Source of the DNA: Gammaproteobacteria bacterium
GTDB taxonomy: Bacteria; Pseudomonadota; Gammaproteobacteria; Arenicellales; Arenicellaceae
Assembly: GCA_003485905.1 (NCBI GenBank)
Contig: DNHK01000082.1
Span: forward strand, 1-9,312
DNA: 9,312 bases
Direction of reading: 5' to 3'
The notes beneath the pieces were generated by a model. It was not told the origin of the DNA. It searched no databases and worked only from the letters and a program-made list of their open reading frames with translations. Position 1 is the stretch's first letter. Each line of letters opens with the position of its first letter. Positions 1 to 5,632 of this stretch are shown here, piece after piece. The translations under genes and the position numbers were made by a program.

Positions 1-423
1 CACCATTGACCACGCCTCAACACAGCGAAAATCATAGACGCGTTCCTCCAACTGGCTGAAGGGCATACCCATCAACTCATCGAGATCAAAGGTGCCAGGC
101 TTCCCGCATAATCCGTCGAAAGTCACCTGCCACGGCTTCAGCTCAAATCCGCCGGACTTTTCCACGGGATCCGTTTTATCCCAGCCGAACTCATAGGCAT
201 TGTTGTAATGCGTCGCGGCAAATTTGTGAGTCAAACGCTCGCCTGTCTCATCAGAGACCGTCGGCTCATCGGACCCGGGTGCCGGACCTTTATCCGCTTG
301 TTCAGCAGAGACGGTCCCGTCCCCGTAGCGAAGGGCGCCAAACGTCCCCAAAGCGCCAAGCCCCAATGCACCGGCAATTAATCGGCGGCGACGGTAAGCG
401 TTCTGATCAGTAATATGATTCAT
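1..423 (-). CDS. msrP: MsrP, protein-methionine-sulfoxide reductase catalytic subunit (5' part only)
   Basis: This is the N-terminal 141 codons of a periplasmic molybdopterin oxidoreductase (YedY/MsrP, sulfite oxidase fold). The family repairs oxidised methionines in envelope proteins, taking electrons from the membrane haem protein MsrQ. The start is ATG at 421-423, preceded by an AAAGAGAAG-like ribosome binding site. A Tat signal is visible: four Arg at residues 11-14, followed by a Gly/Ala/Leu-rich stretch to about residue 31. After a linker come the family's ATHYNNAYEFGWDK segment and the RCVEAWSMV motif at the cut edge. Cys134 in that motif is the expected molybdenum ligand. The rest of the protein, and any msrQ, lie beyond the left edge. 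The assignment rests on motif recognition and is firm; the catalytic state of the missing part cannot be judged. Confidence 0.95.
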   Translation of the reverse strand, partial: MNHITDQNAYRRRRLIAGALGLGALGTFGALRYGDGTVSAEQADKGPAPGSDEPTVSDETGERLTHKFAATHYNNAYEFGWDKTDPVEKSGGFELKPWQVTFDGLCGKPGTFDLDELMGMPFSQLEERVYDFRCVEAWSMV

Positions 424-561
424 CTTTATCTTCTCTTTAGATAGTTGATCAATTATCACCAAACGAGGGGTCGATTCGCGTGAACCTGTGTTTTGCTGAC
501 TTTAAAGCTCCCTTTTGGAGCGTTCAGGCGCAGAAAAGATCAACACAACTAAAAATAGTAT

Positions 562-590
562 TTGATTTATGGTTTCTTCTAGGTTATTGT
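562..590 (+). promoter_or_regulatory. Putative sigma70-like promoter of the RRM gene
   Basis: TTGATT (562-567) and TATTGT (585-590) are separated by exactly 17 bases, each matching the -35 and -10 consensus at four of six positions. The predicted transcription start is near 597, immediately before the first leader hairpin. This would give a leader of about 185 nt before the ATG at 782. The call is by eye only. Confidence 0.4.
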
Positions 591-598
591 CCGCGCCA

Positions 599-645
599 AT
601 GGGATTTTCTCCCATAGACGAATGGCTACAGGCGGCTGCCTGTAG
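599..645 (+). promoter_or_regulatory. Two tandem hairpins at the 5' end of the RRM leader
   Basis: The first hairpin is ATGGGA (599-604), a 5-base loop, and TCCCAT (610-615). The second is a perfect 8-bp stem, CTACAGGC (626-633) with loop GGCT and GCCTGTAG (638-645). Neither is followed by a T-tract, so they are not intrinsic terminators. Their position at the start of a long leader of an RNA-binding protein gene is reminiscent of structured cold-shock leaders, or of autoregulatory sites for the protein itself. The structure is seen; the function is inferred. Confidence 0.5.
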
Positions 646-781
646 ATCTGAAAAACGCCTCAAAAGACGCAATCCAGCTCCTCCGAATCCCGCTCCCCGT
701 ATCCATTCAATTTTATCATTCGAACTCCAGATCTTTTCTGGCCCGTCCGAATAATTCCTAACCTCCCAAAGAGACTTTCTT

Positions 782-1078
782 ATGAATATTTATGTTGGAA
801 ACCTTTCCTACAGCGTTACCGAAGAAGATATGCGCGCGCTGTTTATCGAGTTCGGCGATGTATCCAGTGCCAAACTCATCATGGACCGTGATACCGGTCG
901 ATCAAAAGGTTTCGGTTTTGTTGAAATGTCGAGCAACGATGCCGGCCAAAAAGCGATCAATGAATTAAACGGCCGTGATGTTGGTGGCCGCGCGATGACT
1001 GTGAACGAAGCACGACCCCGTGAGGATCGTCCTCGTGGTGGTGGCGGTGGCGGCGGTCGTGGTCGAGACCGGTACTAG
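782..1078 (+). CDS. Single-RRM glycine-rich RNA-binding protein
   Basis: This is a 98-residue cytoplasmic protein with one RNA recognition motif and a short Arg/Gly tail. RNP2 is IYVGNL (residues 3-8) and RNP1 is KGFGFVEM (42-49). The RNA-stacking aromatics Tyr4, Phe44 and Phe46 are all present, so it should bind single-stranded RNA. Residues 84-98 are a Gly run flanked by Arg (RGG-like), as in eukaryotic glycine-rich and cyanobacterial Rbp proteins. It starts at ATG 782, with AAAGAG about 8 bases upstream. The length is typical for bacterial RRM proteins. It is monocistronic: its own predicted promoter and leader precede it and a strong terminator follows. In cyanobacteria such genes are often cold-induced and may act as RNA chaperones; that role is inference here. 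The targets cannot be read from the sequence. Confidence 0.93.
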   Translation: MNIYVGNLSYSVTEEDMRALFIEFGDVSSAKLIMDRDTGRSKGFGFVEMSSNDAGQKAINELNGRDVGGRAMTVNEARPREDRPRGGGGGGGRGRDRY

Positions 1079-1091
1079 TCGTATCTGAAAT

Positions 1092-1131
1092 CCTGGCGGG
1101 CGCAGTTTCGAACCCGCCAGGTTTCTTCTTT
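1092..1131 (+). terminator. Rho-independent terminator of the RRM gene
   Basis: A perfect 9-bp GC-rich stem, CCTGGCGGG (1092-1100) and CCCGCCAGG (1113-1121), encloses a 12-base loop. It is followed directly by the T-rich run TTTCTTCTTT (1122-1131). It begins 13 bases after the RRM stop codon. The opposite strand lacks a good T-tract, so it works mainly in the plus direction, although it separates two convergent genes. Confidence 0.9.
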
Positions 1132-1184
1132 GTCGAGTCCACGAACTCAACAAGGCCGAGCCACGATATCTGATCGCGCCCGCG

Positions 1185-1709
1185 TCAGTCTACGATGATA
1201 TCTACCGTATCTGAGATAAGAACATTATCGACAGTCAGGTTCTGATGATCATTACTGCTGATCGTTACTTTTACCGAATGTTCCCCTGAACTTAACGGCC
1301 CAATGAAATACCACGGTCCGTAGACCCTGTTGACCTTGACTCCATCAATATAAAGATGGGCGTGACCCTCTCCAGGAACATGATTCTCACTGACATTTTC
1401 TGGCGCAAACCGGAAGTTTTCAGTCACTATATTTGCATTCCATCCAGACATGGGATCTTTTAGTAGAAAAAGTTTCACCGTCGGAACAGACCGCCCAATA
1501 CCCCCGACCTCTAGCGACCCATGCTTATGGGTGTCGTGTCCATGGTTATCGTGCGCACTTTGATCACGATTTCCGTTTGAAACAGTTGCTGACGTCAAGC
1601 GATCATGATTAATTGAGTGGCTGATCAATGAATCGCGTCCCGGAAAGCCTAAAACTGTCCAGATAACAGTCGCAATCAATATCAACGCTAGAAAATATTT
1701 GCTTCCCAT
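1185..1709 (-). CDS. Membrane-anchored or exported histidine-rich protein with GEGHAHLY motif (uncharacterised)
   Basis: This is a protein of 174 residues from the ATG at 1707-1709. An upstream in-frame TTG at 1737-1739 would add 10 charged residues and is less likely. Residues about 5-22 form one hydrophobic segment, a signal anchor or signal peptide, so the rest should be periplasmic. A histidine-rich linker follows (HDNHGHDTHKHG, five His at 53-63), then a predicted beta-rich domain. That domain contains NFRFAPENV, the conserved-looking GEGHAHLYIDGVKV (about 113-126) and RVYGPWY. The His clusters suggest binding of a metal such as Cu, Zn or Ni, but no defined catalytic motif is visible. 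It follows the second permease of the ABC operon by 104 bases on the same strand and is probably the last gene of that transcript. I recall similar GHAHLY proteins in other proteobacteria but cannot name a characterised family. Confidence 0.75.
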   Translation of the reverse strand: MGSKYFLALILIATVIWTVLGFPGRDSLISHSINHDRLTSATVSNGNRDQSAHDNHGHDTHKHGSLEVGGIGRSVPTVKLFLLKDPMSGWNANIVTENFRFAPENVSENHVPGEGHAHLYIDGVKVNRVYGPWYFIGPLSSGEHSVKVTISSNDHQNLTVDNVLISDTVDIIVD

Positions 1710-1712
1710 ATG

Positions 1713-1731
1713 AGAATCTTCGTCAGATTCT
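1713..1731 (-). repeat. Inverted repeat just upstream of the His-rich protein start
   Basis: AGAATC (1713-1718) and GATTCT (1726-1731) form a 6-bp stem with a 7-base loop. It lies 3-21 bases before the preferred ATG, where a ribosome binding site would be expected. No clear Shine-Dalgarno sequence is seen, so translation may be weak or modulated by this stem. Alternatively it lies inside the coding region if the TTG start at 1737-1739 is used. Confidence 0.3.
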
Positions 1732-1813
1732 GGCCTCAAATTTTACGTTAACTCTTTTCCGACTAAAATTCGCAGACTTTAGGCTCAGAATCTAATCTGT
1801 AATTACGCGCTTA

Positions 1814-2626
1814 CTACAAGTCCCGTTGCCAGCTATATCGCTTTACCATACGCGCGACGAATGAATCTAAAATAAATCCTAAAATTCCAATGACAACTAC
1901 CATCGCTGTTAACTGATCATAAGCTAACGTCTCTCGGGCATCCTTAATCGCATATCCAAGCCCGGAACTCACCCCTAGCAGTTCTGCTGGCACTAAAACC
2001 ACCCACGCAATGCCCAGAGATAACCTAATACCCGTGAAGATATCAAAAGCGATAGCTGGAAAAATAACTTCTGAAAGCAGCTGCCGAAAGCTTGCGCCGA
2101 GATTTTTTGAGACTTTAAACCAGGCCGGATCTACTTTTTTTAATCCCGCAGCTGTCGCGTAGACCACCGGCCATACGGCCGCTACCGTGATAAGAAATAT
2201 TATCGCCTGATCCCACTTAGGAAAAACAAAAACGACAATTGGCATCCAAGAGAGTGGGCTAACCATCCTGAGGAGTTGAAAGGGCTCATTGGAGATCTGT
2301 TCGGTAATCTTGCTCAAGCCGATTGCGATGCCAATAGGAACACCGACCAGGATCGCGAGGATTAACCCGATCGCCAAGCGATAACCACTGGCCCAGACAT
2401 GCTCAGCAATATACCCGGATGAAATCAACCCTGGCACGGCTTTTAAGGTTGGCAAAAGTCCAAACTTTGTAAAATTGCTTGTCTCGGGAGACATCGCGAG
2501 AAACCAACCCCCAAGCGCCCAAAGACCAATCAGGATTCCAAACCCTATTGTCGGATAAAGAATATGATCTTGCAGCCACTCTGATCTTTTCAATCTAGTT
2601 GGATTCTCTGTTGTCGTGCCAGTCAT
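1814..2626 (-). CDS. ABC transporter permease, NitT/TauT/cyanate type (second permease)
   Basis: This is a 270-residue integral membrane protein of the binding-protein-dependent permease family (BPD_transp_1). An N-terminal transmembrane segment spans about 24-45, with further segments near 82-105, 126-160, 192-213 and 238-258. The cytoplasmic EAA-type coupling loop, which docks on the ATPase, is at about 171-191 (KNLGASFRQLL...FPA). The segment RMVSPLSWMPIVV at 120-132 is characteristic of the nitrate/taurine/cyanate subgroup. The gene follows the first permease after only 16 bases, so the two are co-transcribed and probably form a heterodimer. Its Shine-Dalgarno sequence is weak, which would fit translational coupling. 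The cyanate assignment comes from the neighbouring cynR and cynS genes; the sequence alone supports only the subgroup. Confidence 0.9.
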   Translation of the reverse strand: MTGTTTENPTRLKRSEWLQDHILYPTIGFGILIGLWALGGWFLAMSPETSNFTKFGLLPTLKAVPGLISSGYIAEHVWASGYRLAIGLILAILVGVPIGIAIGLSKITEQISNEPFQLLRMVSPLSWMPIVVFVFPKWDQAIIFLITVAAVWPVVYATAAGLKKVDPAWFKVSKNLGASFRQLLSEVIFPAIAFDIFTGIRLSLGIAWVVLVPAELLGVSSGLGYAIKDARETLAYDQLTAMVVVIGILGFILDSFVARMVKRYSWQRDL

Positions 2627-2642
2627 TATCTGAGGTCAATTT

Positions 2643-3413
2643 TTATTTGTGATGCCAGCTAAAGCGCCTGATTGCAGCAAGACATATGCCATCCATCAAG
2701 AACCCGATGACTCCGATTACTAATATTGTTACGGCGAGGCTCGCGTACTCTAGATTTTCTCGTGAGTCCTGGATCGTGTATCCCAAACCAGAGGTAATGC
2801 CCAGAAATTCTGCTGGAACAATCACAATCCATGCGACTCCAAGCGCAAGCCTTATTCCCGTCAATACATCAAATGCGATCGCGGGAAGAATTATCTCTTT
2901 GAGCACATCTAACCAGGTCGCGCCCAGATTTCTGGCCACTTTAAACCATGCGGGATCAAGCTTTGCGAGGCCGGCTGCAGTCGCAAAAGCAATCGGCCAT
3001 ACAGCCGCCATCGAAATCAAAAAAATAATCGCCTGATTCCATGTTGGTAACGCAATAACCGCAATCGGCTCCCAGGATAAAGGGCTTACCATTCTGAGAA
3101 ACTGAAAAGGCGTGTTGCTCAGTTTTTTAAAAACCTTGCTTCTACCCATTAAAATTCCAATCGGAATTCCGGTGACGATGGCAAGAAATAACCCAATTCC
3201 AAGACGCGATCCACTCGTCATGCTTGCCTCTTGAATAATGCCTTCCCCGAAAAGGTATGGAATAGCGTCAAGCGTAGGACCCGGACCAAAGTCTGCAAAC
3301 CCCATGGTGGCAGGGTTGCTCTCGAGTAACCACCCGCCGTACCACCACAAACCAAAAAGAATAGACAGCCCGAACAGGCTATAAAATGCTCGTGCGATTA
3401 TGGCCCCGAACAT
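2643..3413 (-). CDS. ABC transporter permease, NitT/TauT/cyanate type (first permease)
   Basis: This is a 256-residue inner-membrane permease, clearly paralogous to the downstream one. They share PFQxLRMVSPLSW, AVWP, ATAAGL, DPAWFKV and the C-terminal RxSWH-like end. Transmembrane segments lie at about 7-28, 71-90, 116-148, 183-200 and 225-247. The EAA-type loop is at about 158-178 (RNLGATWLDVLKEIILPA). A clear ribosome binding site, GGAG, lies 11 bases before the ATG. It sits 158 bases downstream of the ATPase gene, an unusually wide gap for one operon. With the ATPase and second permease it makes a complete membrane and motor module of an uptake importer. The substrate is most likely cyanate from context; nitrate or a sulfonate would also fit the family. 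Confidence 0.9.
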   Translation of the reverse strand: MFGAIIARAFYSLFGLSILFGLWWYGGWLLESNPATMGFADFGPGPTLDAIPYLFGEGIIQEASMTSGSRLGIGLFLAIVTGIPIGILMGRSKVFKKLSNTPFQFLRMVSPLSWEPIAVIALPTWNQAIIFLISMAAVWPIAFATAAGLAKLDPAWFKVARNLGATWLDVLKEIILPAIAFDVLTGIRLALGVAWIVIVPAEFLGITSGLGYTIQDSRENLEYASLAVTILVIGVIGFLMDGICLAAIRRFSWHHK

Positions 3414-3571
3414 CTAAATCATCTCCAAGGGAAATAGCGGTTTTTGATTAGTCAGTATCACCATATTTAAAAAATTAACTTTGGTATTAGTAAAAACTAC
3501 CGATATTGAGTCACTGTGGCATTTACGACAGCACATCCTATAAGACACGATATCGTTGATGCGAAGCAGTA
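3414..3571 (-). other. Wide intra-operon gap between ATPase and first permease
   Basis: This is a 158-base AT-rich spacer. It holds the first permease's ribosome binding site and a perfect 10-bp palindrome ACGATATCGT at 3547-3556, 15 bases after the ATPase stop. It also has an imperfect hairpin around 3483-3500. A 40-codon reading frame (3414-3536) ends directly against the permease ATG but has no usable ribosome binding site. I do not call it a gene. No intrinsic terminator is visible. Confidence 0.4.
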
Positions 3572-4342
3572 CTATTTATTCTCAACACTTGAAACTCTGC
3601 GGAAAGTTTCCATTAAGTGTCCGCGGATTTTCTGAACTTCAGGATCCTGCGCATTTCTCTCCTCTGGCAAAGAAACGACAATTTCTTCCTCAATCTGTCC
3701 TGGCGATCCTGCCATGATCACGGCCCGGTCTGCCATCAAAACGGCTTCATCGATACTATGAGTCACGATAACCAAATTTATGCCTAAATTCTTTGCAATC
3801 AAGCGCACGTCTTTTTGCAAGGCGGCTCGCGTAAATGCATCCAATGCAGAAAATGGCTCATCAAGAAGCAGCATTTCTGGCTCCATCACTAAAGATCTAG
3901 CGAGTGCGACTCGCTGCTGTTGCCCTCCAGATAGATCTTGAACGTTTGATTCTGCGTGCTCCTCAAGATCGACAAGCTTAATCGTTTTCTCTACCCGCTC
4001 TTTGATTCGATCCTCTGACCAATTAGCAAATTTAAGGCCGATTCCGACATTTTGACTAACTTTCATCCATGGAAATAAATGTGGCGCCTGAAACATCATG
4101 ACCCATTTCGGCGACGGCTCCTTAACCTGAGATCCGTCAATCGTAATTTCACCTGCGGTAGGCGGACTAAGTCCCGCCATAATATGGAGCAGCGTTGATT
4201 TGCCACAACCGGAGCGACCAATGATCGCAAGCACTTCACCGGGTAGTGATTCCAGATTAACTTGATCAAAGGTCACAGGCCCACGCGCTGCATATCTATG
4301 ACTCAAGTTATTTACCGCAATATGCACACCGCGTTTTGTCAT
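3572..4342 (-). CDS. ABC transporter ATPase, NitT/TauT/cyanate type
   Basis: This is the cytoplasmic motor of the importer, 256 residues from the ATG at 4340-4342. An in-frame ATG 7 codons upstream (4361-4363) exists, but AGGTGGGGG lies just before the inner ATG, so I prefer that one. All nucleotide-binding motifs are intact: Walker A GRSGCGKST (42-50), Q-loop Gln85, signature LSGGQ (137-141), Walker B LLLDEP with Asp161-Glu162, D-loop SALD and switch His195 in THS. PHLFPWMKVSQNV after the Q-loop is typical of the SsuB/TauB/NrtD/CynD subgroup. It is first in a minus-strand operon divergent from cynR, so CynR probably controls it. There is no fused C-terminal binding domain as in NrtC. No substrate-binding protein gene accompanies it in the window. 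Confidence 0.93.
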   Translation of the reverse strand: MTKRGVHIAVNNLSHRYAARGPVTFDQVNLESLPGEVLAIIGRSGCGKSTLLHIMAGLSPPTAGEITIDGSQVKEPSPKWVMMFQAPHLFPWMKVSQNVGIGLKFANWSEDRIKERVEKTIKLVDLEEHAESNVQDLSGGQQQRVALARSLVMEPEMLLLDEPFSALDAFTRAALQKDVRLIAKNLGINLVIVTHSIDEAVLMADRAVIMAGSPGQIEEEIVVSLPEERNAQDPEVQKIRGHLMETFRRVSSVENK

Positions 4343-4553
4343 ATCCCCCACCTTTCTCTTCAAGACTGATATTTTGAAGTCAAATTATTTAAACGATTGC
4401 CAGATCTAGTCTGCAAGTAGAACACGCCAGAAACTCGTAGATTAAAAAAATTAAACTGCAAAATTTTTGTGGTTTTATTAATCCACTGTATAAGTAACAA
4501 ACTCTTAACCTGCAGTATCCCATAAGATATACCAAAGGTTAAACTACAATTAT

Positions 4554-4581
4554 CTTACAAACGAGACGATCTCGTTATAAA
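4554..4581 (+). promoter_or_regulatory. Putative cynR promoter with a palindrome filling its spacer
   Basis: CTTACA (4554-4559) and TATAAA (4576-4581, five of six to consensus) are 16 bases apart. The 17-bp palindrome AACGAGA-CGA-TCTCGTT (4560-4576) occupies the whole spacer. A protein bound there would block RNA polymerase, as expected for an autorepressed LysR-type regulator. The predicted leader to the ATG at 4684 is about 95 bases. Confidence 0.45.
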
Positions 4582-4585
4582 CCAA

Positions 4586-4600
4586 ATAGGAATTTCCTAT
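4586..4600 (+). promoter_or_regulatory. LysR-type T-N11-A operator candidate
   Basis: ATAGGAA-T-TTCCTAT is a perfect 15-bp palindrome. It contains the LysR-family T-N11-A signature (T4587, A4599) in dyad form. It lies at the predicted cynR transcription start, 25 bases centre to centre from the palindrome in the promoter spacer. It is a likely CynR binding site. Confidence 0.5.
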
Positions 4601-4683
4601 CGCTCAAAGGTCTCTGAGCATCCAAGAATATTTCAAAAGAATTAACTCTTTGAGATGGCTTCTTAAAAACTTCGTAACGATCT

Positions 4684-5589
4684 ATGCAACACAGCACTAT
4701 TTTTCCTCGTTCCCTCAGATATTTATTAGCAGTGGCCGAACACTTGAACTTTACTCGCGCTGCAGAGTCGTTGTTCGTGTCTCAACCCGCGCTTTCTCAG
4801 CAGATTAAGCAATTAGAAGAGCAGGTTGGAACTCAGTTGCTGGAGCGCTCAGGGCGCAATGTTAACCTGACTGACGCGGGTGAAATCTATGTCCGTCATG
4901 TCAAGCGAGCGCTGACTGAAATTACCTCTGCAGGGGAAGCGCTGGATGATCTCAGCAATCTCACTCGTGGCTCTTTGACCATTGGCTTAACCCCAATCAC
5001 TGATTACTTGACGGTTTCTTTAATTCGACAATTTTTGGACCGTTATCCAAAAATTTCTTTAAACACGGTAGAAATGACTCAGCAACAAATTGAGGAAGCT
5101 GTTCTGCAGGACAATGTGAGCATAGGTGTGATTTTTAGTGATTCATTCTCTCTTACCACTCGCTCAAAAGAGCTCGAAGCCTACACGTTGAGAACCGATT
5201 CCCTTGTACTCGCTTCACGATTAGATAAAAAGAATATTCAAGTAGACAAAGAACTATCTCCCGCAACGGAAGCCCTGACGCAGCCACTTGCATTACTGAA
5301 CTCAAAGTTCGAAATCCGAAAGCAAATAGATAATTATTTCGCCAACAATTCACTCGACCCATTAGTCAGTCTTGAATCGAACTCTGTTGGCTTTATTATT
5401 GAAATCGTGCGCCGGGGAGGGCTTATGACCATATTGCCCGAGTCGATCGTCGCATCAGTAGAAGATCTCTCGTCAATTCGGATCGAACCTCCGCTACCGA
5501 CACACACCGCGACCATCATCATGAGAAGGTCCGCATATAGAAGTCAAGCGTGTACCGCCTTCCTAGAACTTGCCCTTTCGTGGCATTAG
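4684..5589 (+). CDS. cynR: CynR-like LysR-family transcriptional regulator
   Basis: This is a 301-residue DNA-binding regulator with the standard LysR layout. The N-terminal winged helix-turn-helix covers about residues 8-67 (AVAEHLNFTRAAESLFVSQPALSQQIKQLEE, then ERSGRNVNLTDAG). The effector-binding domain runs from about 93 to the end. The match to E. coli CynR, as I recall it, extends beyond the helix-turn-helix: FTRAAxxLxVSQPALSQQI, LTRGSL, RYP, EM-Q--IE, LLxxxFxxRxQID and the ILPE segment. With cyanase nearby this makes CynR the best call. CynR proteins sense cyanate (with arginine as a modulator in E. coli) and activate uptake and degradation genes. The gene is divergent from the ABC operon and convergent with the CLC gene (43-base gap). 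The ribosome binding site before the ATG at 4684 is weak. Confidence 0.85.
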   Translation: MQHSTIFPRSLRYLLAVAEHLNFTRAAESLFVSQPALSQQIKQLEEQVGTQLLERSGRNVNLTDAGEIYVRHVKRALTEITSAGEALDDLSNLTRGSLTIGLTPITDYLTVSLIRQFLDRYPKISLNTVEMTQQQIEEAVLQDNVSIGVIFSDSFSLTTRSKELEAYTLRTDSLVLASRLDKKNIQVDKELSPATEALTQPLALLNSKFEIRKQIDNYFANNSLDPLVSLESNSVGFIIEIVRRGGLMTILPESIVASVEDLSSIRIEPPLPTHTATIIMRRSAYRSQACTAFLELALSWH

Positions 5590-5632
5590 TCTCCAAAAAA
5601 GCCTGGCGCGAGAATAGCTCTACTGCGACCTA

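Larger units (their letters stand above)
424..781. other. Divergent intergenic region between msrP and the RRM gene
   Basis: This 358-base stretch separates two divergently transcribed genes and I see no convincing coding sequence in it. It contains a short inverted repeat at 507-521 (GCTCC, 5-base loop, GGAGC). It also holds a plausible sigma70-type promoter reading towards the RRM gene, and two further hairpins in what would be that gene's transcribed leader (separate entries). The msrP promoter must also lie here; GATAAT on the minus strand around 453-462 could be its -10, but I find no matching -35. Confidence 0.6.
4343..4683. promoter_or_regulatory. Divergent control region between the ABC operon and cynR
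   Basis: This AT-rich region of about 340 bases contains several dyads. They include TAAGATA (4523-4529) paired with TATCTTA (4551-4557), the two strong palindromes listed separately, GCTCA/TGAGC (4602-4606, 4615-4619) and TCAAAAGA/TCTTTGA (4633-4640, 4647-4653). On the minus strand, TTGTTA (4495-4500) and TAAAAC (4472-4477) with a 17-base spacer are a weak candidate promoter for the ATPase operon. No coding sequence is seen. Confidence 0.6.

Noticed and set aside
569..754. 61-codon plus-strand frame in the RRM leader
   Set aside because: It has no ribosome binding site, a Pro/Arg/Ser-rich composition without any recognisable motif, and overlaps the hairpins and predicted promoter. It is better explained as untranslated leader.
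1092..1121. Bidirectional terminator shared by the RRM gene and the His-rich protein gene
   Set aside because: On the minus strand the stem is followed by ATTTC rather than a T-run, so only plus-strand termination is supported.
2686..3036. 116-codon plus-strand frame opposite the first permease
   Set aside because: It is antisense to a well-supported permease and its sequence has no family character; a shadow frame.
3414..3536. 40-codon minus-strand frame ending right against the first permease ATG, with Cys-rich start (MCCRKCH)
   Set aside because: The only upstream purine-rich bases touch the ATG with no spacing. The composition then becomes AT-rich and featureless, and no family is recognised.
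5590..5632. Terminator between convergent cynR and CLC genes
   Set aside because: The 43-base gap shows no stem with a T-tract in either direction.
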